From Rhizobium leguminosarum (GTDB lineage: Bacteria > Pseudomonadota > Alphaproteobacteria > Rhizobiales > Rhizobiaceae), in NCBI RefSeq assembly GCF_001679785.1, contig NZ_CP016286.1, positions 496,001-560,000 of the forward strand: a DNA stretch of 64,000 nucleotides. Direction: 5' to 3'. The notes below the pieces were generated by a model. The model searched no databases. It was not told the DNA's origin and worked only from the letters and a program-made list of their open reading frames with translations. Shown piece by piece: positions 17,404-27,657 of this stretch (the stretch's first letter is position 1; each line of letters opens with the position of its first letter). A program made the translations under genes and the position numbers.

Positions 17404-17526
17404 CGAAATCGTTCCTTCTTTGCTGCCGCCTCATCGGGGGAGGTTGCCGGGCGGCAGGGAACGAGAAAATGTACAGCTTCCTTTCCTATTGCAAATTGAT
17501 AGTAGCCATGCCAGGTATTACTGACG
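17404..17526. promoter_or_regulatory. Divergent MFS/LysR control region with LysR-type box
   Basis: The space between the two divergent starts contains CTATTGCAAATTGATAG (17488-17504), an interrupted dyad (CTAT...ATAG, TTGCAA nested) of the T-N11-A kind bound by LysR-type proteins. The box sits about 20 bp before the LysR start. Sequence seen; binding inferred. Confidence 0.5.
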
Positions 17527-18489
17527 ATGATGAATGATGTCACCCTTCGCAAGATCGACCTCAATCTCCTGCTGGCCTTTTCGGTGCTGATGCAGGAGCG
17601 CAATGTCAGTCGCGCCGCCGAGCGCCTGCTGCTCGGCCAGCCGGGCCTGTCGGCCGCTTTGCGGCGCTTGCGCGAGGCGCTGGACGATGAACTGTTCGTG
17701 CGTGTCGGCCGCGGCCTGCAGCCGACGCCGCGCGCGCTTTCCATCGCCCCGGCGATCGAGGATGCGCTGTCGGGCATCGAGCGCGCCATCCGCCCGCAGG
17801 CCGAGTTCGATCCGGCAAGCTGGCAGGGCGAGTTCCGCATCGGCATGTGCGACAATCTCGAATCGGCCTTCTTCGGCCCGCTTGCCGCCCGTCTTCTAAA
17901 GTTTTCACCCGGCGCCCGGCTGATCGGTATCGCTTCCGAAAAGCGCGATGCCGCACGCCGGCTGGATGAAGGCGTCTTCGATTTCAGCGTCGCGATGCAC
18001 GACGAGCCCGCCTCATGGCACATTCGCGCGCCACTGTTCGACCAAGTCTCGATCTGCATCTACGATGCAGCTCAACTCGGGCTGAAGGCGCCGTTGAGCC
18101 TCAAGGATTTCGCCAATGTCGCCCATGTCACCGTCTCGTTCGAAGGCAACACCTCGACCGGTATCGACATGGCGCTGAACCGCACCGGCGATGTCAGACA
18201 GGTGGTGGCGACCGTCCCGCGCTTTTCCGCTCTGCCGATGGTGCTGAAGGCGATGCCCGCCATTGCCACCGTGCCGGAATCGATCGGTCGCTGCATGGCG
18301 CAGTTACATGGGCTGATGCTTTGCGAGCCGCCGCTTTCGCTGCCGGCCGATCCCGTCACGATGCTTTATCGCCGAGTCGACCAGACGGACGGCCGGGCGC
18401 GCTGGTTCCGTCGCCTGTTCATCGATGTAGCCAATAAAGCGCTCGAAGCCTCCGGCTGCCGCGTATCCATATCCAGAGCGGCGGCCTGA
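17527..18489 (+). CDS. LysR family transcriptional regulator
   Basis: 320 residues. N-terminal winged helix 'LRKIDLNLLLAFSVLMQERN' with 'AAERLLLGQPGLSAALRRLR' as the recognition region, and the NodD-like opening 'DLNLL'. A periplasmic-binding-type effector domain follows. Two adjacent ATGs (17527, 17530) are possible. Divergent from the MFS gene, which it most likely controls in response to the exported compound. Its 3' end lies four bases from the convergent VOC gene. Confidence 0.9.
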   Translation: MMNDVTLRKIDLNLLLAFSVLMQERNVSRAAERLLLGQPGLSAALRRLREALDDELFVRVGRGLQPTPRALSIAPAIEDALSGIERAIRPQAEFDPASWQGEFRIGMCDNLESAFFGPLAARLLKFSPGARLIGIASEKRDAARRLDEGVFDFSVAMHDEPASWHIRAPLFDQVSICIYDAAQLGLKAPLSLKDFANVAHVTVSFEGNTSTGIDMALNRTGDVRQVVATVPRFSALPMVLKAMPAIATVPESIGRCMAQLHGLMLCEPPLSLPADPVTMLYRRVDQTDGRARWFRRLFIDVANKALEASGCRVSISRAAA

Positions 18490-18493
18490 ACTT

Positions 18494-18874
18494 TTAGAGC
18501 TCGCCCTTGTGGAAATAGGCTTCGAGGCGATAGCCGTCCGGGTCGATGATGAAGGCGGCGTAATAGAATTGCCCATAATCCGGCCGCACACCTGGTTCGC
18601 CATTATCCGTGCCGCCGGATGCAACGGCGGCCGCGTGAAAGGCATCGACCGCGGCCTCGTCAGGCGCAACGAAGCAGAAGTGCAGCCCGGATCGCATGTC
18701 GGCAACAACAGGCTGTTCGACCTGCATCACCCAGAGCCCGACCCTTTCCGGGCCGTAGCCGATCATGGTGTCGGAATTGGAAAGGCGCTCATATCCGAGC
18801 GGCGCCAGCGCCGCGTCGTAGAAATGGCGGGCTCTTTCCAGGTCTTTTACGCCGATGGAAATATGATCGAACAT
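18494..18874 (-). CDS. VOC (glyoxalase/bleomycin-resistance) family protein
   Basis: 126 residues with the paired beta-alpha-beta-beta-beta arrangement of the VOC fold: 'MFDHISIGVKDLERARHFYD' opening, the second module at 'GLHFCFVAPDEAAVDAFH', and the closing metal-ligand region 'AAFIIDPDGYRLEAYFHKGE'. His4 and Glu near the C-terminus are the expected metal ligands. Probably a small cytoplasmic metal-dependent lyase or dioxygenase-like protein; substrate unknown. Convergent with LysR and separated by 4 nt. Confidence 0.85.
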   Translation of the reverse strand: MFDHISIGVKDLERARHFYDAALAPLGYERLSNSDTMIGYGPERVGLWVMQVEQPVVADMRSGLHFCFVAPDEAAVDAFHAAAVASGGTDNGEPGVRPDYGQFYYAAFIIDPDGYRLEAYFHKGEL

Positions 18875-19060
18875 GGACTGCGAAACTCCCTATCTTCCGC
18901 TAATGACTGCTCACACCCCAAGATGGCTCGACGCCGAGATCTTTCAACCGCCGTTCTAAAGCACGTCGCGCCAAAGTGTGTGGGAGAGGCAATCCTGCGA
19001 CAGCTGGCGCCTGCGGCAAAGCCTGAGGCCGGACATTGCCGCATCCGTCCAGGTCTCGTT
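18875..19060. other. Intergenic region with a truncated RIME-like repeat
   Basis: No gene seen. Bases 18955-18980 (TTCTAAAGCACGTCGCG and following AAAGTGTG) match the beginning of the repeat at 15364-15470, so a partial copy persists here. Confidence 0.5.
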
Positions 19061-19903
19061 CTAAACAGCACCCTCGGCGACGCTTTGCATCTGCTGCAGG
19101 TTCGTCACCTCATAGGTCCAGACTCGAAACGCCTTCAGCACATGCGGACCGAAGGAATTGATGAGCGGTATGTCGGCGGCATCGCGCCCGCGTGCGACGA
19201 TGATACGACCGATCCGCGGCGTGTTGTTGCGCGGATCGAATGTATGCCATGCACCGTCGAGGAAGACCTCGATCCAGGCGCTGAAGTCCATCGGATCGAC
19301 GACCGGAATACCGATGTCGCCGAGATGGCCATTGATATATCGGGCAGGAATGTTGAGGCACCGGCACAACGCCACCGCGAGATGCGCAAAGTCGCGACAG
19401 ACGCCGACACGTTCGTGAAAGGCCTCGAAGGCTGTCCGCGTCGATCGCGCCTGCATGTAGTCGAATTGGATATGGCCGTGAACGAAGTCGCAGATCGCCT
19501 GAACACGGCCCCAGCCGGGTGAGACGATGCCGAACATATCCCACGCAATTTGACTGAGGCGATCCGTCTCGCAATAGCGGCTGCCCATCAGGTAGACGAG
19601 GCAATCATCCGGCAACTCCGAAACCGGGACTTCCCTGGCGCCAGGCAGCGACCTGTCCGGTTTGCCGTCGTCTTCGATCGTCGCATCGCCCCATATGGTC
19701 AGGTCGCCCGGCGGGGCAACCAGCCGAAGACAGCGGTTGCCGAAAAGGTCGCGATAAGTCGATGTGGGAACATCGGGCGTGGTGAAGACCGTTTCCGGAA
19801 TTCTGATGTCGGCTGCGCGATCATCATGAACCGACAACAGGCATACCAATGCGGTCGGCTGCGGGCAGGTCAGCGTGATTTCATAGCCGTAACGGATCAA
19901 CAT
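19061..19903 (-). CDS. Transglutaminase-like protein
   Basis: 280 residues. An N-terminal beta region is followed by the papain-like transglutaminase core with 'RVGVCRDFAHLAVALC' (nucleophile Cys169) and 'WHTFDPRNN' (Asp223). The position normally holding His in a HAW-type motif reads Ser here ('PMDFSAWIEVFLDG'). I recall this DFSAW form from a bacterial subgroup, so it may still be the family norm. No signal peptide, hence probably cytoplasmic. Last gene of a leftward run of five genes, the first four overlapping; 27 bp separates it from the DUF1488 gene. Substrate unknown; possibly a peptidase or ligase. Confidence 0.8.
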   Translation of the reverse strand: MLIRYGYEITLTCPQPTALVCLLSVHDDRAADIRIPETVFTTPDVPTSTYRDLFGNRCLRLVAPPGDLTIWGDATIEDDGKPDRSLPGAREVPVSELPDDCLVYLMGSRYCETDRLSQIAWDMFGIVSPGWGRVQAICDFVHGHIQFDYMQARSTRTAFEAFHERVGVCRDFAHLAVALCRCLNIPARYINGHLGDIGIPVVDPMDFSAWIEVFLDGAWHTFDPRNNTPRIGRIIVARGRDAADIPLINSFGPHVLKAFRVWTYEVTNLQQMQSVAEGAV

Positions 19904-19930
19904 GGAGCGTTCCCGCGCGTCCGGATCCGC

Positions 19931-20206
19931 CTAGCGGAAATCCGCCGCAGTTAGAGTATAGAAGGCGCGGCGGCGGTAGGAATAGGCTTTGTGTGCCACG
20001 TCCTGAATGGAGTTGCGCAGGGCGTCGAACGCCGAAAGCCACCTCGTTTCCGAAGGCTCGGTTCTTTGCAATGTCATGTCGGATTTCGCCAGCGCGCCAA
20101 CCTCGATGAAGAACAACACCTGGAACATGCCGTCATGGCCGACGAAGCGCACTGCATTTCTCGCCGCATCGAAGCTGCGGCTTTGGTTCAGGAAGGCTAG
20201 CGCCAT
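19931..20206 (-). CDS. DUF1488 family protein
   Basis: 91 residues starting 'MALAFLNQSRSFDAARNAVR'. The DUF1488 pattern is evident: 'RFVGHDGMFQVLFFIEVGAL', 'WLSAFDALRNSIQDVAHKAY' and the C-terminal 'FYTLTAADF'. The family is small, proteobacterial and of unknown function. Its ATG lies inside the last codons of the upstream gene (10-nt overlap, read in another frame), so it is translationally coupled. The same frame stays open further upstream, but that part is the shadow of the upstream gene. Confidence 0.85.
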   Translation of the reverse strand: MALAFLNQSRSFDAARNAVRFVGHDGMFQVLFFIEVGALAKSDMTLQRTEPSETRWLSAFDALRNSIQDVAHKAYSYRRRAFYTLTAADFR

Positions 20207-20526
20207 GGTTGAACCGGCGGGGTCTGACGAGCACTCCGGGCGGCGTCCGACAGCCTGAGCCATTCCTTCCGGTATCCTATGTTGAGAAGATTGAAGGACA
20301 TCATGTCTTTCCCGGCCTGCGAACGGCTCTTGCCGATCACGGCATGATCGGCGTGCACTGGAACGTTTGCTGGGACACGATAGACGGTCGACGAACGGGC
20401 GGATTCGATCCGGCGCTCGTGTTCGATCTCCATGGAGTAGCGGCCGGAAGCGCCACATTTGTTTTCCCATGTGCCGACGGCAAAGGCATTCCGTCTTCGT
20501 TCGGCTTCGTCTTCATGGCTGTTCAC
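20197..20526 (-). CDS. Hypothetical protein in the DUF1488 operon
   Basis: 109 residues, 'MNSHEDEAERRRNAFAVGTW' at the start and 'DMMSFNLLNIGYRKEWLRLS' near the end. Charged and soluble, without a recognised domain. It overlaps both neighbours: 4 nt (ATGA) with the gene upstream and 10 nt with DUF1488 downstream. The tight overlaps argue that it is a real, co-translated gene. Function unknown. Confidence 0.65.
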   Translation of the reverse strand: MNSHEDEAERRRNAFAVGTWENKCGASGRYSMEIEHERRIESARSSTVYRVPANVPVHADHAVIGKSRSQAGKDMMSFNLLNIGYRKEWLRLSDAARSARQTPPVQPWR

Positions 20527-20858
20527 GATGTCAACCTTTCGTCATTCGGGCCGTGGCCATGGCCAAACGTCCTCTCGATCAGTGTTGCGCCGCTGCCGGC
20601 GGGCGATAGGGTTACCAGTTCCAGGCTGTCTTCCGTCGCGACCCGCTCATGACGTTCATCGTCGCTGCGGATGCGGTATTGCAGCACATTTCCTCTCAGA
20701 GGCAGCGTGGCGGTAATGCGGTATGTCTCGGGAAGCTTGGAGGGAACGACCAAGAACCCGTCCTTCACTCGGACAGTCTGCCCCACCTTGAAGAGATGTG
20801 TTGCTGCCTCGCGCCGGGTCGAGCGTCCATTGCGTTGCGGGATGCGCGTAGCGGTCAT
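20523..20858 (-). CDS. Small SH3/KOW-like hypothetical protein
   Basis: 111 residues. Middle section 'FKVGQTVRVKDGFLV' followed by 'ETYRITATLPLRGNVLQYRI' and 'RVATEDSLELV' reads like a small beta-barrel of the SH3/KOW type, as in rhizobial 'hypothetical' proteins with the same VGQxVR core. Basic N-terminus. Overlaps the gene before it and the gene after it by 4 nt each (ATGA). A nucleic-acid contact role is possible but unproven. Confidence 0.65.
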   Translation of the reverse strand: MTATRIPQRNGRSTRREAATHLFKVGQTVRVKDGFLVVPSKLPETYRITATLPLRGNVLQYRIRSDDERHERVATEDSLELVTLSPAGSGATLIERTFGHGHGPNDERLTS

Positions 20859-21118
20859 GACGGTTTGTGGTCCTTTTCGAGCGCGGTTTCGAGATCTGAC
20901 AGGTGGATAGGCATCATCTGCTGCGTCGGACTCTGCGCGGCGATCGCGGGCAGGTGGATGAAGGCGCCGACCCTTAGCCAGGCAAGCCTGGAAACGCTAT
21001 CAATCAATTCCTCGTCATAATCGACGCGGTATTCTCCGGCTGGCTGCGCCCCATCGAAACCGGGCAGGCGGAATGGGGATGAAAAGCGGACGACGGTTTG
21101 TGTGGTGCGACTGGTCAC
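20855..21118 (-). CDS. Conserved rhizobial hypothetical protein, first gene of a five-gene operon
   Basis: 87 residues from GTG 21118, which has a perfect GGAGG 8 nt upstream. Key text 'RFSSPFRLPGFDGAQPAGEY' then 'RVDYDEELIDSVSRLAWLR' and 'GAFIHLPAI'. I recognise the FLPGFDxPQPAGxYRV pattern from short proteins common in Rhizobiaceae, function unknown. The open frame continues upstream without a ribosome site and is not used. Divergent from groES across about 500 bp of AT-rich DNA, so stress co-regulation is possible but not shown. Confidence 0.75.
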   Translation of the reverse strand: MTSRTTQTVVRFSSPFRLPGFDGAQPAGEYRVDYDEELIDSVSRLAWLRVGAFIHLPAIAAQSPTQQMMPIHLSDLETALEKDHKPS

Positions 21119-21548
21119 GGCTGAGACCTCCGCAGGAATACACCGATGTGTTTCCTGTATCGTTGAGATCCGAACCGGACGAACTCGAGGCTGCCGGTAC
21201 ATCCGCGGTCAGCGCCAAGCTCATTCCGGATCGGAATAGGCGAAATCAACGCCGGAACGACGTCATGGATTGCTATCGAAAATTCAGTGGTGATGGCGGG
21301 TCGTAGGTCTCTGACACCGCGAAGCCAAGTCGGCCAAATCGACGAGGCCTATCATTGCGCCTCGATTGAGTTTAAATCAAGATAAATTCGGAATTATCTA
21401 TGAAAAACGCCAAATTAACTCGACGACCATTTAGATAAAATTGGGTGCGATGGCGTAAAAATTCTATTCATTTCCTGATTATTACAAAATATCCGTTCAA
21501 ATTGATTTCCTGAATTTTTCCAGAAGTGCCCCGTGCGAACAATATTTC
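21119..21548. other. AT-rich divergent promoter region before groES
   Basis: About 430 bases. The part after 21360 is markedly AT-rich (several TAAA, TTAT and AATT runs), unlike its surroundings. It should contain the promoter of the leftward small-gene operon and the upstream part of the groES promoter. No gene seen. Confidence 0.5.
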
Positions 21549-21575
21549 TTGGCACTCCTATCAATCGAGTGCCAC
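21549..21575. promoter_or_regulatory. CIRCE element (HrcA operator) before groES
   Basis: TTGGCACTC, nine bases, then GAGTGCCAC. The consensus CIRCE is TTAGCACTC-N9-GAGTGCTAA, so spacing is exact. The third base of the left arm is G instead of A and the right arm ends CCAC instead of CTAA. It lies 55 bp before the groES ATG. HrcA repression released by heat is the established role of such sites. Confidence 0.85.
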
Positions 21576-21629
21576 GAGTGCTATTTATGAATTGCAGCCG
21601 CCCTACGCGCCGGCAGCAGAAAGACCTCT

Positions 21630-23629
<2,000 letters not shown>

Positions 23630-23631
<2 letters not shown>

Positions 23632-23742
23632 AGCATGATGCCGAAAAGTGTCAGCGGTTTTCGGACGACATCATGCTCTAACTATCTAATGTAGAACAGG
23701 ATTCAGATTTTAGGCCGACCTCGCCTAAAATCATCCTGTTCT
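23630..23742. repeat. Composite repeat, 113 bp: 50-bp palindrome plus second palindrome
   Basis: First part 23630-23679 (AGAGCATGAT...ATCATGCTCT); linker AACTATCTAATGT; second part 23693-23742 (AGAACAGGAT...ATCCTGTTCT with TTTTAGGC/GCCTAAAA inside). The same 113-bp composite occurs in the opposite orientation at 37577-37689. It begins on the groEL stop codon. Confidence 0.92.
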
Positions 23743-23810
23743 GAGGCCAGCTTGACCCGTTCCGGCGTCGCCGGACGGCACAACCCGAATAACAGACAGG
23801 GAGAATTCCA

Positions 23811-24203
23811 ATGTCCGTACAGAGCAGCAGCAAGACATCGATTACCCAGCGTTTCGACAGTTACCAGCCGTCCAAGACGCTTCTCGCCTGGGCCTGCGTC
23901 GTCACGGCGATCGCCACGATGATCATCGGCTTCAGCTGGGGAGGCTGGGTCACAGGCGGCACATCAAGCAAAGCGGCCGCCGCCGCCGGCGACACCGCAC
24001 GCGGAGAACTGGCGTCGGCCATCTGCGTCGAGCGATTCAAGGCGGCGCCGGATGCGAGCGCTAAACTGATCGAGTTCAAGGCGATTACCGAAGGCTACAA
24101 GCAGCGTCAGTTCGTTGAAGCCGGCGGTTGGGCGACCATGCCCGGGCAGACTTCAGCCGATAGCCGAAGTGTTCAAGGCTGCGCCACGGCGCTTGCCGTC
24201 TGA
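23811..24203 (+). CDS. Single-pass membrane hypothetical protein
   Basis: 130 residues from ATG 23811 with GGAG 8 nt upstream. One hydrophobic helix ('LLAWACVVTAIATMIIGFSW') follows a short Ser/Thr-rich N-terminus. The exported part has two cysteines ('SAICVERFKAAPD', 'VQGCATALAV') and 'EAGGWATMPGQ'. I recognise this layout from conserved rhizobial proteins of unknown function. Follows the groEL-linked repeat, so probably has its own promoter. Confidence 0.7.
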   Translation: MSVQSSSKTSITQRFDSYQPSKTLLAWACVVTAIATMIIGFSWGGWVTGGTSSKAAAAAGDTARGELASAICVERFKAAPDASAKLIEFKAITEGYKQRQFVEAGGWATMPGQTSADSRSVQGCATALAV

Positions 24204-24270
24204 CACCGTTTTTCCAGAGCGCTCCGATATATGTGCGGAGCGCTCCCACTGTTGAAGCAGGAAATGACCC

Positions 24271-24438
24271 ATGATCCGTTTCGTGAAAAAGAACGACCCG
24301 CAGCCAGCCGCAGAAGACGCCGGCGAAAGCGTCAAGAAAATCCGCGAGGCAGCCGCCGAGGGGCCTAAGAAAGCCGCCAACGACAGCACGCGTCGCCGCG
24401 CGCCGCAGGCGGCGGAAGATGACGACCCGCTTATCTGA
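24271..24438 (+). CDS. 55-residue charged small protein
   Basis: Reads 'MIRFVKKNDPQPAAEDAGES', then 'KKIREAAAEGPKKAAND' and 'APQAAEDDDPLI'. AGGA lies 10 nt before the ATG. Ala/Lys/Asp-rich, soluble, with no recognised domain. Short but has good codon use and a clear ribosome site. A GC-rich hairpin (GAGCGCTCC, 24217-24225, with GGAGCGCTC, 24237-24245) precedes it. Ends 28 bp before the convergent oxidoreductase gene. Confidence 0.55.
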   Translation: MIRFVKKNDPQPAAEDAGESVKKIREAAAEGPKKAANDSTRRRAPQAAEDDDPLI

Positions 24439-24465
24439 GCACAACGCCGCACCGCAGTTCACGAC

Positions 24466-25632
24466 CTAGCGATAGTCCAGCCAGATCCCGCCGGCGTCGG
24501 CGGACCGTACGCAGTTTTCGACCCAGCGCACCCCTTCCAGTCCGGCATCGACATCGGGAAAGGTGAGGTCTTCGATCCCCGTAGGGGCGAGGCCGCGCTC
24601 TCTGTTGATGGCAAAGCCGAAGCGGCGATAGAGGTTCGCCCAGGCTTCGAAGAGACCTTCCGGGTGGCCGCCGCCGATCCGGTCGTCGATCCTGGCCTCG
24701 GGATAGAGATAGCCCATGCCGCGCTCGAGGATGCGAGCCGGTTCGCCCTGGATCTCGTGGGAGAGCTGGTTCGGCCGCTCGTCCCACCATTCGATGCTGG
24801 CCTTCGAGCCGACGATGCGGATCTTCTGGCCGTGCATGGAGCCGGCATTGACGGCGCTCGACCAGATGGTGGCGATCGCGCCATTGTCATATTCCATCAG
24901 GGTCACCGCATTGTCTTCAAGCGGCGCGCGGCTTTTGACGAAGCTCTGGCGGGTGCAGAGCAGACGCCTGATCTTCAGGTGCGGCAGGATGACCTTGGCG
25001 ATATAAAGCGGATGGGTCCCGACATCGCCGAGCACATAGCTGGGACCTGCGAATTTCGGATCGACGCGCCAGCGCGTCGCGGGGTTCTGCTCCTCTACCG
25101 CAGCACTATGGAAGCCATGGGCGAATTGCAGGTTGACGATGCGGATCTCGCCGAGATCGCCATTCCTGACCATCACGCGCGCCTGCTCGATCATCTGATG
25201 GCCGGCATAGCCATAGGTCACGCCGACGATACGGCCGCGCGCCTGGGAAACCGCCTTCAGCTCTTCGGCTTCGGCGATCGTGAAGCAGAGCGGCTTTTCG
25301 CAGATCACATGCAGATCATGTTCGAGTGCTGCCTTGCAGATCGCGAAATGGGTATTGTTGGGTGTCGCGATCGACACGGCCTCGATTCCGTCGGCCCGCC
25401 CGGCCTCAGCCGCAAACATCGCCGCATAGTCCCGGTAGCTCCTGGCTTCGTCGAGCCCGAGATCAGCGCCGAAGGCGCGGCCGCGTTCCGGATCGATATC
25501 GAAGGCGCCTGCCGCAAGGGCAAAAACGTCGTCGCGATGCGCTGCCGAGCGATGAATATAGCCGATCTGGCTGCCTCTGCCGCCGCCGACCATGCCCCAG
25601 CGGATCGGCTTTCTCCTGTCATTCGTCATCAT
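24466..25632 (-). CDS. Gfo/Idh/MocA family oxidoreductase
   Basis: 388 residues. N-terminal Rossmann motif 'IRWGMVGGGRGSQIGYIHRS' binds NAD(P). 'HDLHVICEKPLCFTIAEAEE' is the EKP signature with the catalytic Lys, and 'DVGTHPLYIAKVILPH' carries the family's Gly-x-His substrate motif. These enzymes oxidise sugars or inositols. The start overlaps the upstream epimerase gene by 4 nt (ATGA), placing it last in a three-gene leftward operon. With two xylose-isomerase-like TIM barrels beside it, an inositol- or ketose-type catabolic branch is likely. Substrate not assignable. Confidence 0.9.
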   Translation of the reverse strand: MMTNDRRKPIRWGMVGGGRGSQIGYIHRSAAHRDDVFALAAGAFDIDPERGRAFGADLGLDEARSYRDYAAMFAAEAGRADGIEAVSIATPNNTHFAICKAALEHDLHVICEKPLCFTIAEAEELKAVSQARGRIVGVTYGYAGHQMIEQARVMVRNGDLGEIRIVNLQFAHGFHSAAVEEQNPATRWRVDPKFAGPSYVLGDVGTHPLYIAKVILPHLKIRRLLCTRQSFVKSRAPLEDNAVTLMEYDNGAIATIWSSAVNAGSMHGQKIRIVGSKASIEWWDERPNQLSHEIQGEPARILERGMGYLYPEARIDDRIGGGHPEGLFEAWANLYRRFGFAINRERGLAPTGIEDLTFPDVDAGLEGVRWVENCVRSADAGGIWLDYR

Positions 25633-26564
25633 CTTTTCCCTAAAAAACCAACCGACCTGAGGTAATCGCGGCTTTGCTTCACATCTTCGAGGCTGCGGGC
25701 GACATTCCTCGGATCGCGCTCCTGCTCGACGGTGATGAAGCCGTGATAGCCGATCTCCTCGAGCGTCCGCTTGATGGCGGGGTAATCGATGACGCCGCGG
25801 CCGATCGGGCACATGACGCCCTGTCCGCAGGCATCGAAGAAGCGGATCTTCTCGCCAAGCACACGGTCGAAGACGGTCCGGTCGATGTCCTTGAAGTGGA
25901 CGTAGTCCAGCCTGTCGGCATAGCGGCGAAGCATCTCCACGGGATCCATGCCGGCATAATAGCTATGGCCGGTGTCGAGGCAGAAGCCTGCGATCTCCTG
26001 CGGAATGTCGCCTGCCACCCGCTCGATCTCATCGGCGAATTCGATATAGCCGCCTGCATGCGGGTGGATGACGGCGCGCACGCCGTATTTGCGCGCGGCG
26101 AGTTCGGCGATCGCCGTGATATTGGCGACCATCCCGGCCCATGCCTTGTCGTCGAGACGCGGCGCACGATCGGAATGGCCGGCGGCATAGTCCCGCTCGT
26201 CGTGCCCCCAGTCCATGACCGTGAGATAGGGCGTCCTGAACCGCTGGCCCGCCACTTGCTCCGGCTGCGGCAGCCTGGTGATGACGGTGCAGATTTCCTC
26301 CGTCTGTCGCAGCAATGTCTCCCGGTTTTCAGGAGAGACCAGATCGTCGAAGATCGTGCCGGCGACGATGAAGAGATTGCGCTCGGTGAGCGCCTTTGCA
26401 ACGAGCGCATCATCGAGCGGCACGTAGCCATAGGGCCCGAGTTCGAGGCCGCCATAACCAGCTGCGGCCGCCTCGTCGAAGACGCGTTCCCAGGCGGGAA
26501 GGTTTGGATTGTTGACGTCATCAACGCCCCAGCAGCAGGGGGCTGTCGTAATCGTGATGGTCAC
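25629..26564 (-). CDS. IolE-like TIM-barrel isomerase/dehydratase
   Basis: 311 residues from GTG 26564 with AGGA 8 nt upstream. AP-endonuclease-2/xylose-isomerase-like barrel: 'PAWERVFDEAAAAGYGGLEL', 'AVIHPHAGGYIEF', 'FCLDTGHSYYAG', 'DYVHFKDIDRTVFDRV' and 'GFITVEQERDPRN'. The pattern of His/Asp/Glu metal ligands and the opening 'TAPCCWGVDDV' most resemble inosose dehydratase (IolE). Probably acts on a keto-inositol or related ketose. Second gene of the operon, 44 bp after the IolH-like gene. Exact reaction uncertain. Confidence 0.82.
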   Translation of the reverse strand: MTITITTAPCCWGVDDVNNPNLPAWERVFDEAAAAGYGGLELGPYGYVPLDDALVAKALTERNLFIVAGTIFDDLVSPENRETLLRQTEEICTVITRLPQPEQVAGQRFRTPYLTVMDWGHDERDYAAGHSDRAPRLDDKAWAGMVANITAIAELAARKYGVRAVIHPHAGGYIEFADEIERVAGDIPQEIAGFCLDTGHSYYAGMDPVEMLRRYADRLDYVHFKDIDRTVFDRVLGEKIRFFDACGQGVMCPIGRGVIDYPAIKRTLEEIGYHGFITVEQERDPRNVARSLEDVKQSRDYLRSVGFLGKR

Positions 26565-26608
26565 GGTTTTATTCCTGAAAAGTGGGGTGCCCGAGCGGAT
26601 GTTGACGA

Positions 26609-27523
26609 TCAGCCAAGTTTCCCGGGCCAGTACTTGTCGACATATTTCTGGATTTCGGAGCGCATGAAGCGGCCGGAATCATCGGCACGCTCCTCCCAGC
26701 CGAAGACGCAGGCGGTGATGATGCCGTCGAACCCGACCGCGGCGAGCGAGGAGAAGAAGACATCCCAATTGATCTCGCCCTGGTACATATCCATGTGCTG
26801 ATGGATGGTGACCTTCGCGCCCGGCGGATTGATGATGTAGCGCAGCCCGGATGACGCCTTGTGGTTATAGGTATCGGCCACATGCACATGGGCGATCAGC
26901 GGGCCGGCATCGCGGATCATCCGCGCCATGTCGTCACCGAAATAGAAGGTGTGCGGCGCGCAATAGAGGAATTTGACGTTCTTCGAGCCGATGGTCTTCA
27001 GCATGTCGATCGCCGGATGCAGCGTCTCGCACCAGTCTTCCGGATGCGGTTCCATGTTGAGCGTGACGCCCTCGCGCTCGAACACCGGAACGAGCTCCTC
27101 CATCGAGCGCCACCAGGCAGCCTCGCTGTGCTCGTGGGTATGCATGCCGCCGCAGCAGCTGGCGCGGTGGCTGCGATCCGGCGACGGCCCGCGACCGAAT
27201 TCCGAATTCATCGTATCGCAGCCCATCTCAGCCGAAATCGCGATCGCTTCCTTCCAGTAGCGCACCGCCGCCTGCCGCTCGTCCTCATGCGGGCTCGCCC
27301 AGCGATACATCGGCAGGATCGAAGCGAGCTGGACGCCGTGATCCTTCAGGGCCGACTTGAATTCCGCGATGCGTTCCTTGTGCGCCCGCGGGCGCACCCA
27401 CCAGGGCAGAAAATCGTCGCGCGGTGAAAGCTCGATATGCTCATAGCCAAGCTCCGCCGCCTTTCGGCAGAGGTCGCGCAGATTGAGGTGACGGTGCATA
27501 TGCGGGTCGAGTGCGATCTTCAT
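26609..27523 (-). CDS. IolH-like sugar phosphate isomerase/epimerase
   Basis: 304 residues with GGAGG 6 nt before the ATG. Opens 'MKIALDPHMHRHLNLRDLCR' and 'ELGYEHIELSPRDDFLPWWV', the pattern of IolH-type TIM barrels from inositol gene clusters. Metal-site residues are seen in 'VTLNMEPHPEDW', 'AHVHVADTYNHKAS' and 'TIHQHMDMYQGEINWD'. First gene of the leftward three-gene operon, divergent from a LacI-type regulator with a perfect palindrome between. Role in inositol-like carbon use is inferred from family and neighbours. Confidence 0.8.
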   Translation of the reverse strand: MKIALDPHMHRHLNLRDLCRKAAELGYEHIELSPRDDFLPWWVRPRAHKERIAEFKSALKDHGVQLASILPMYRWASPHEDERQAAVRYWKEAIAISAEMGCDTMNSEFGRGPSPDRSHRASCCGGMHTHEHSEAAWWRSMEELVPVFEREGVTLNMEPHPEDWCETLHPAIDMLKTIGSKNVKFLYCAPHTFYFGDDMARMIRDAGPLIAHVHVADTYNHKASSGLRYIINPPGAKVTIHQHMDMYQGEINWDVFFSSLAAVGFDGIITACVFGWEERADDSGRFMRSEIQKYVDKYWPGKLG

Positions 27524-27657
27524 CTGGTTCCTCCGTCATCCTTCGGCCGCATCGGGCCGGCGGGTGATCCTTGATCTCGTTTGTTGCGGACGTCCGGTGC
27601 TCCTCCCGGATTGCCAGCACGATACTGCTGCAGTGCCCCCATGCTCCAATGCTTCCT

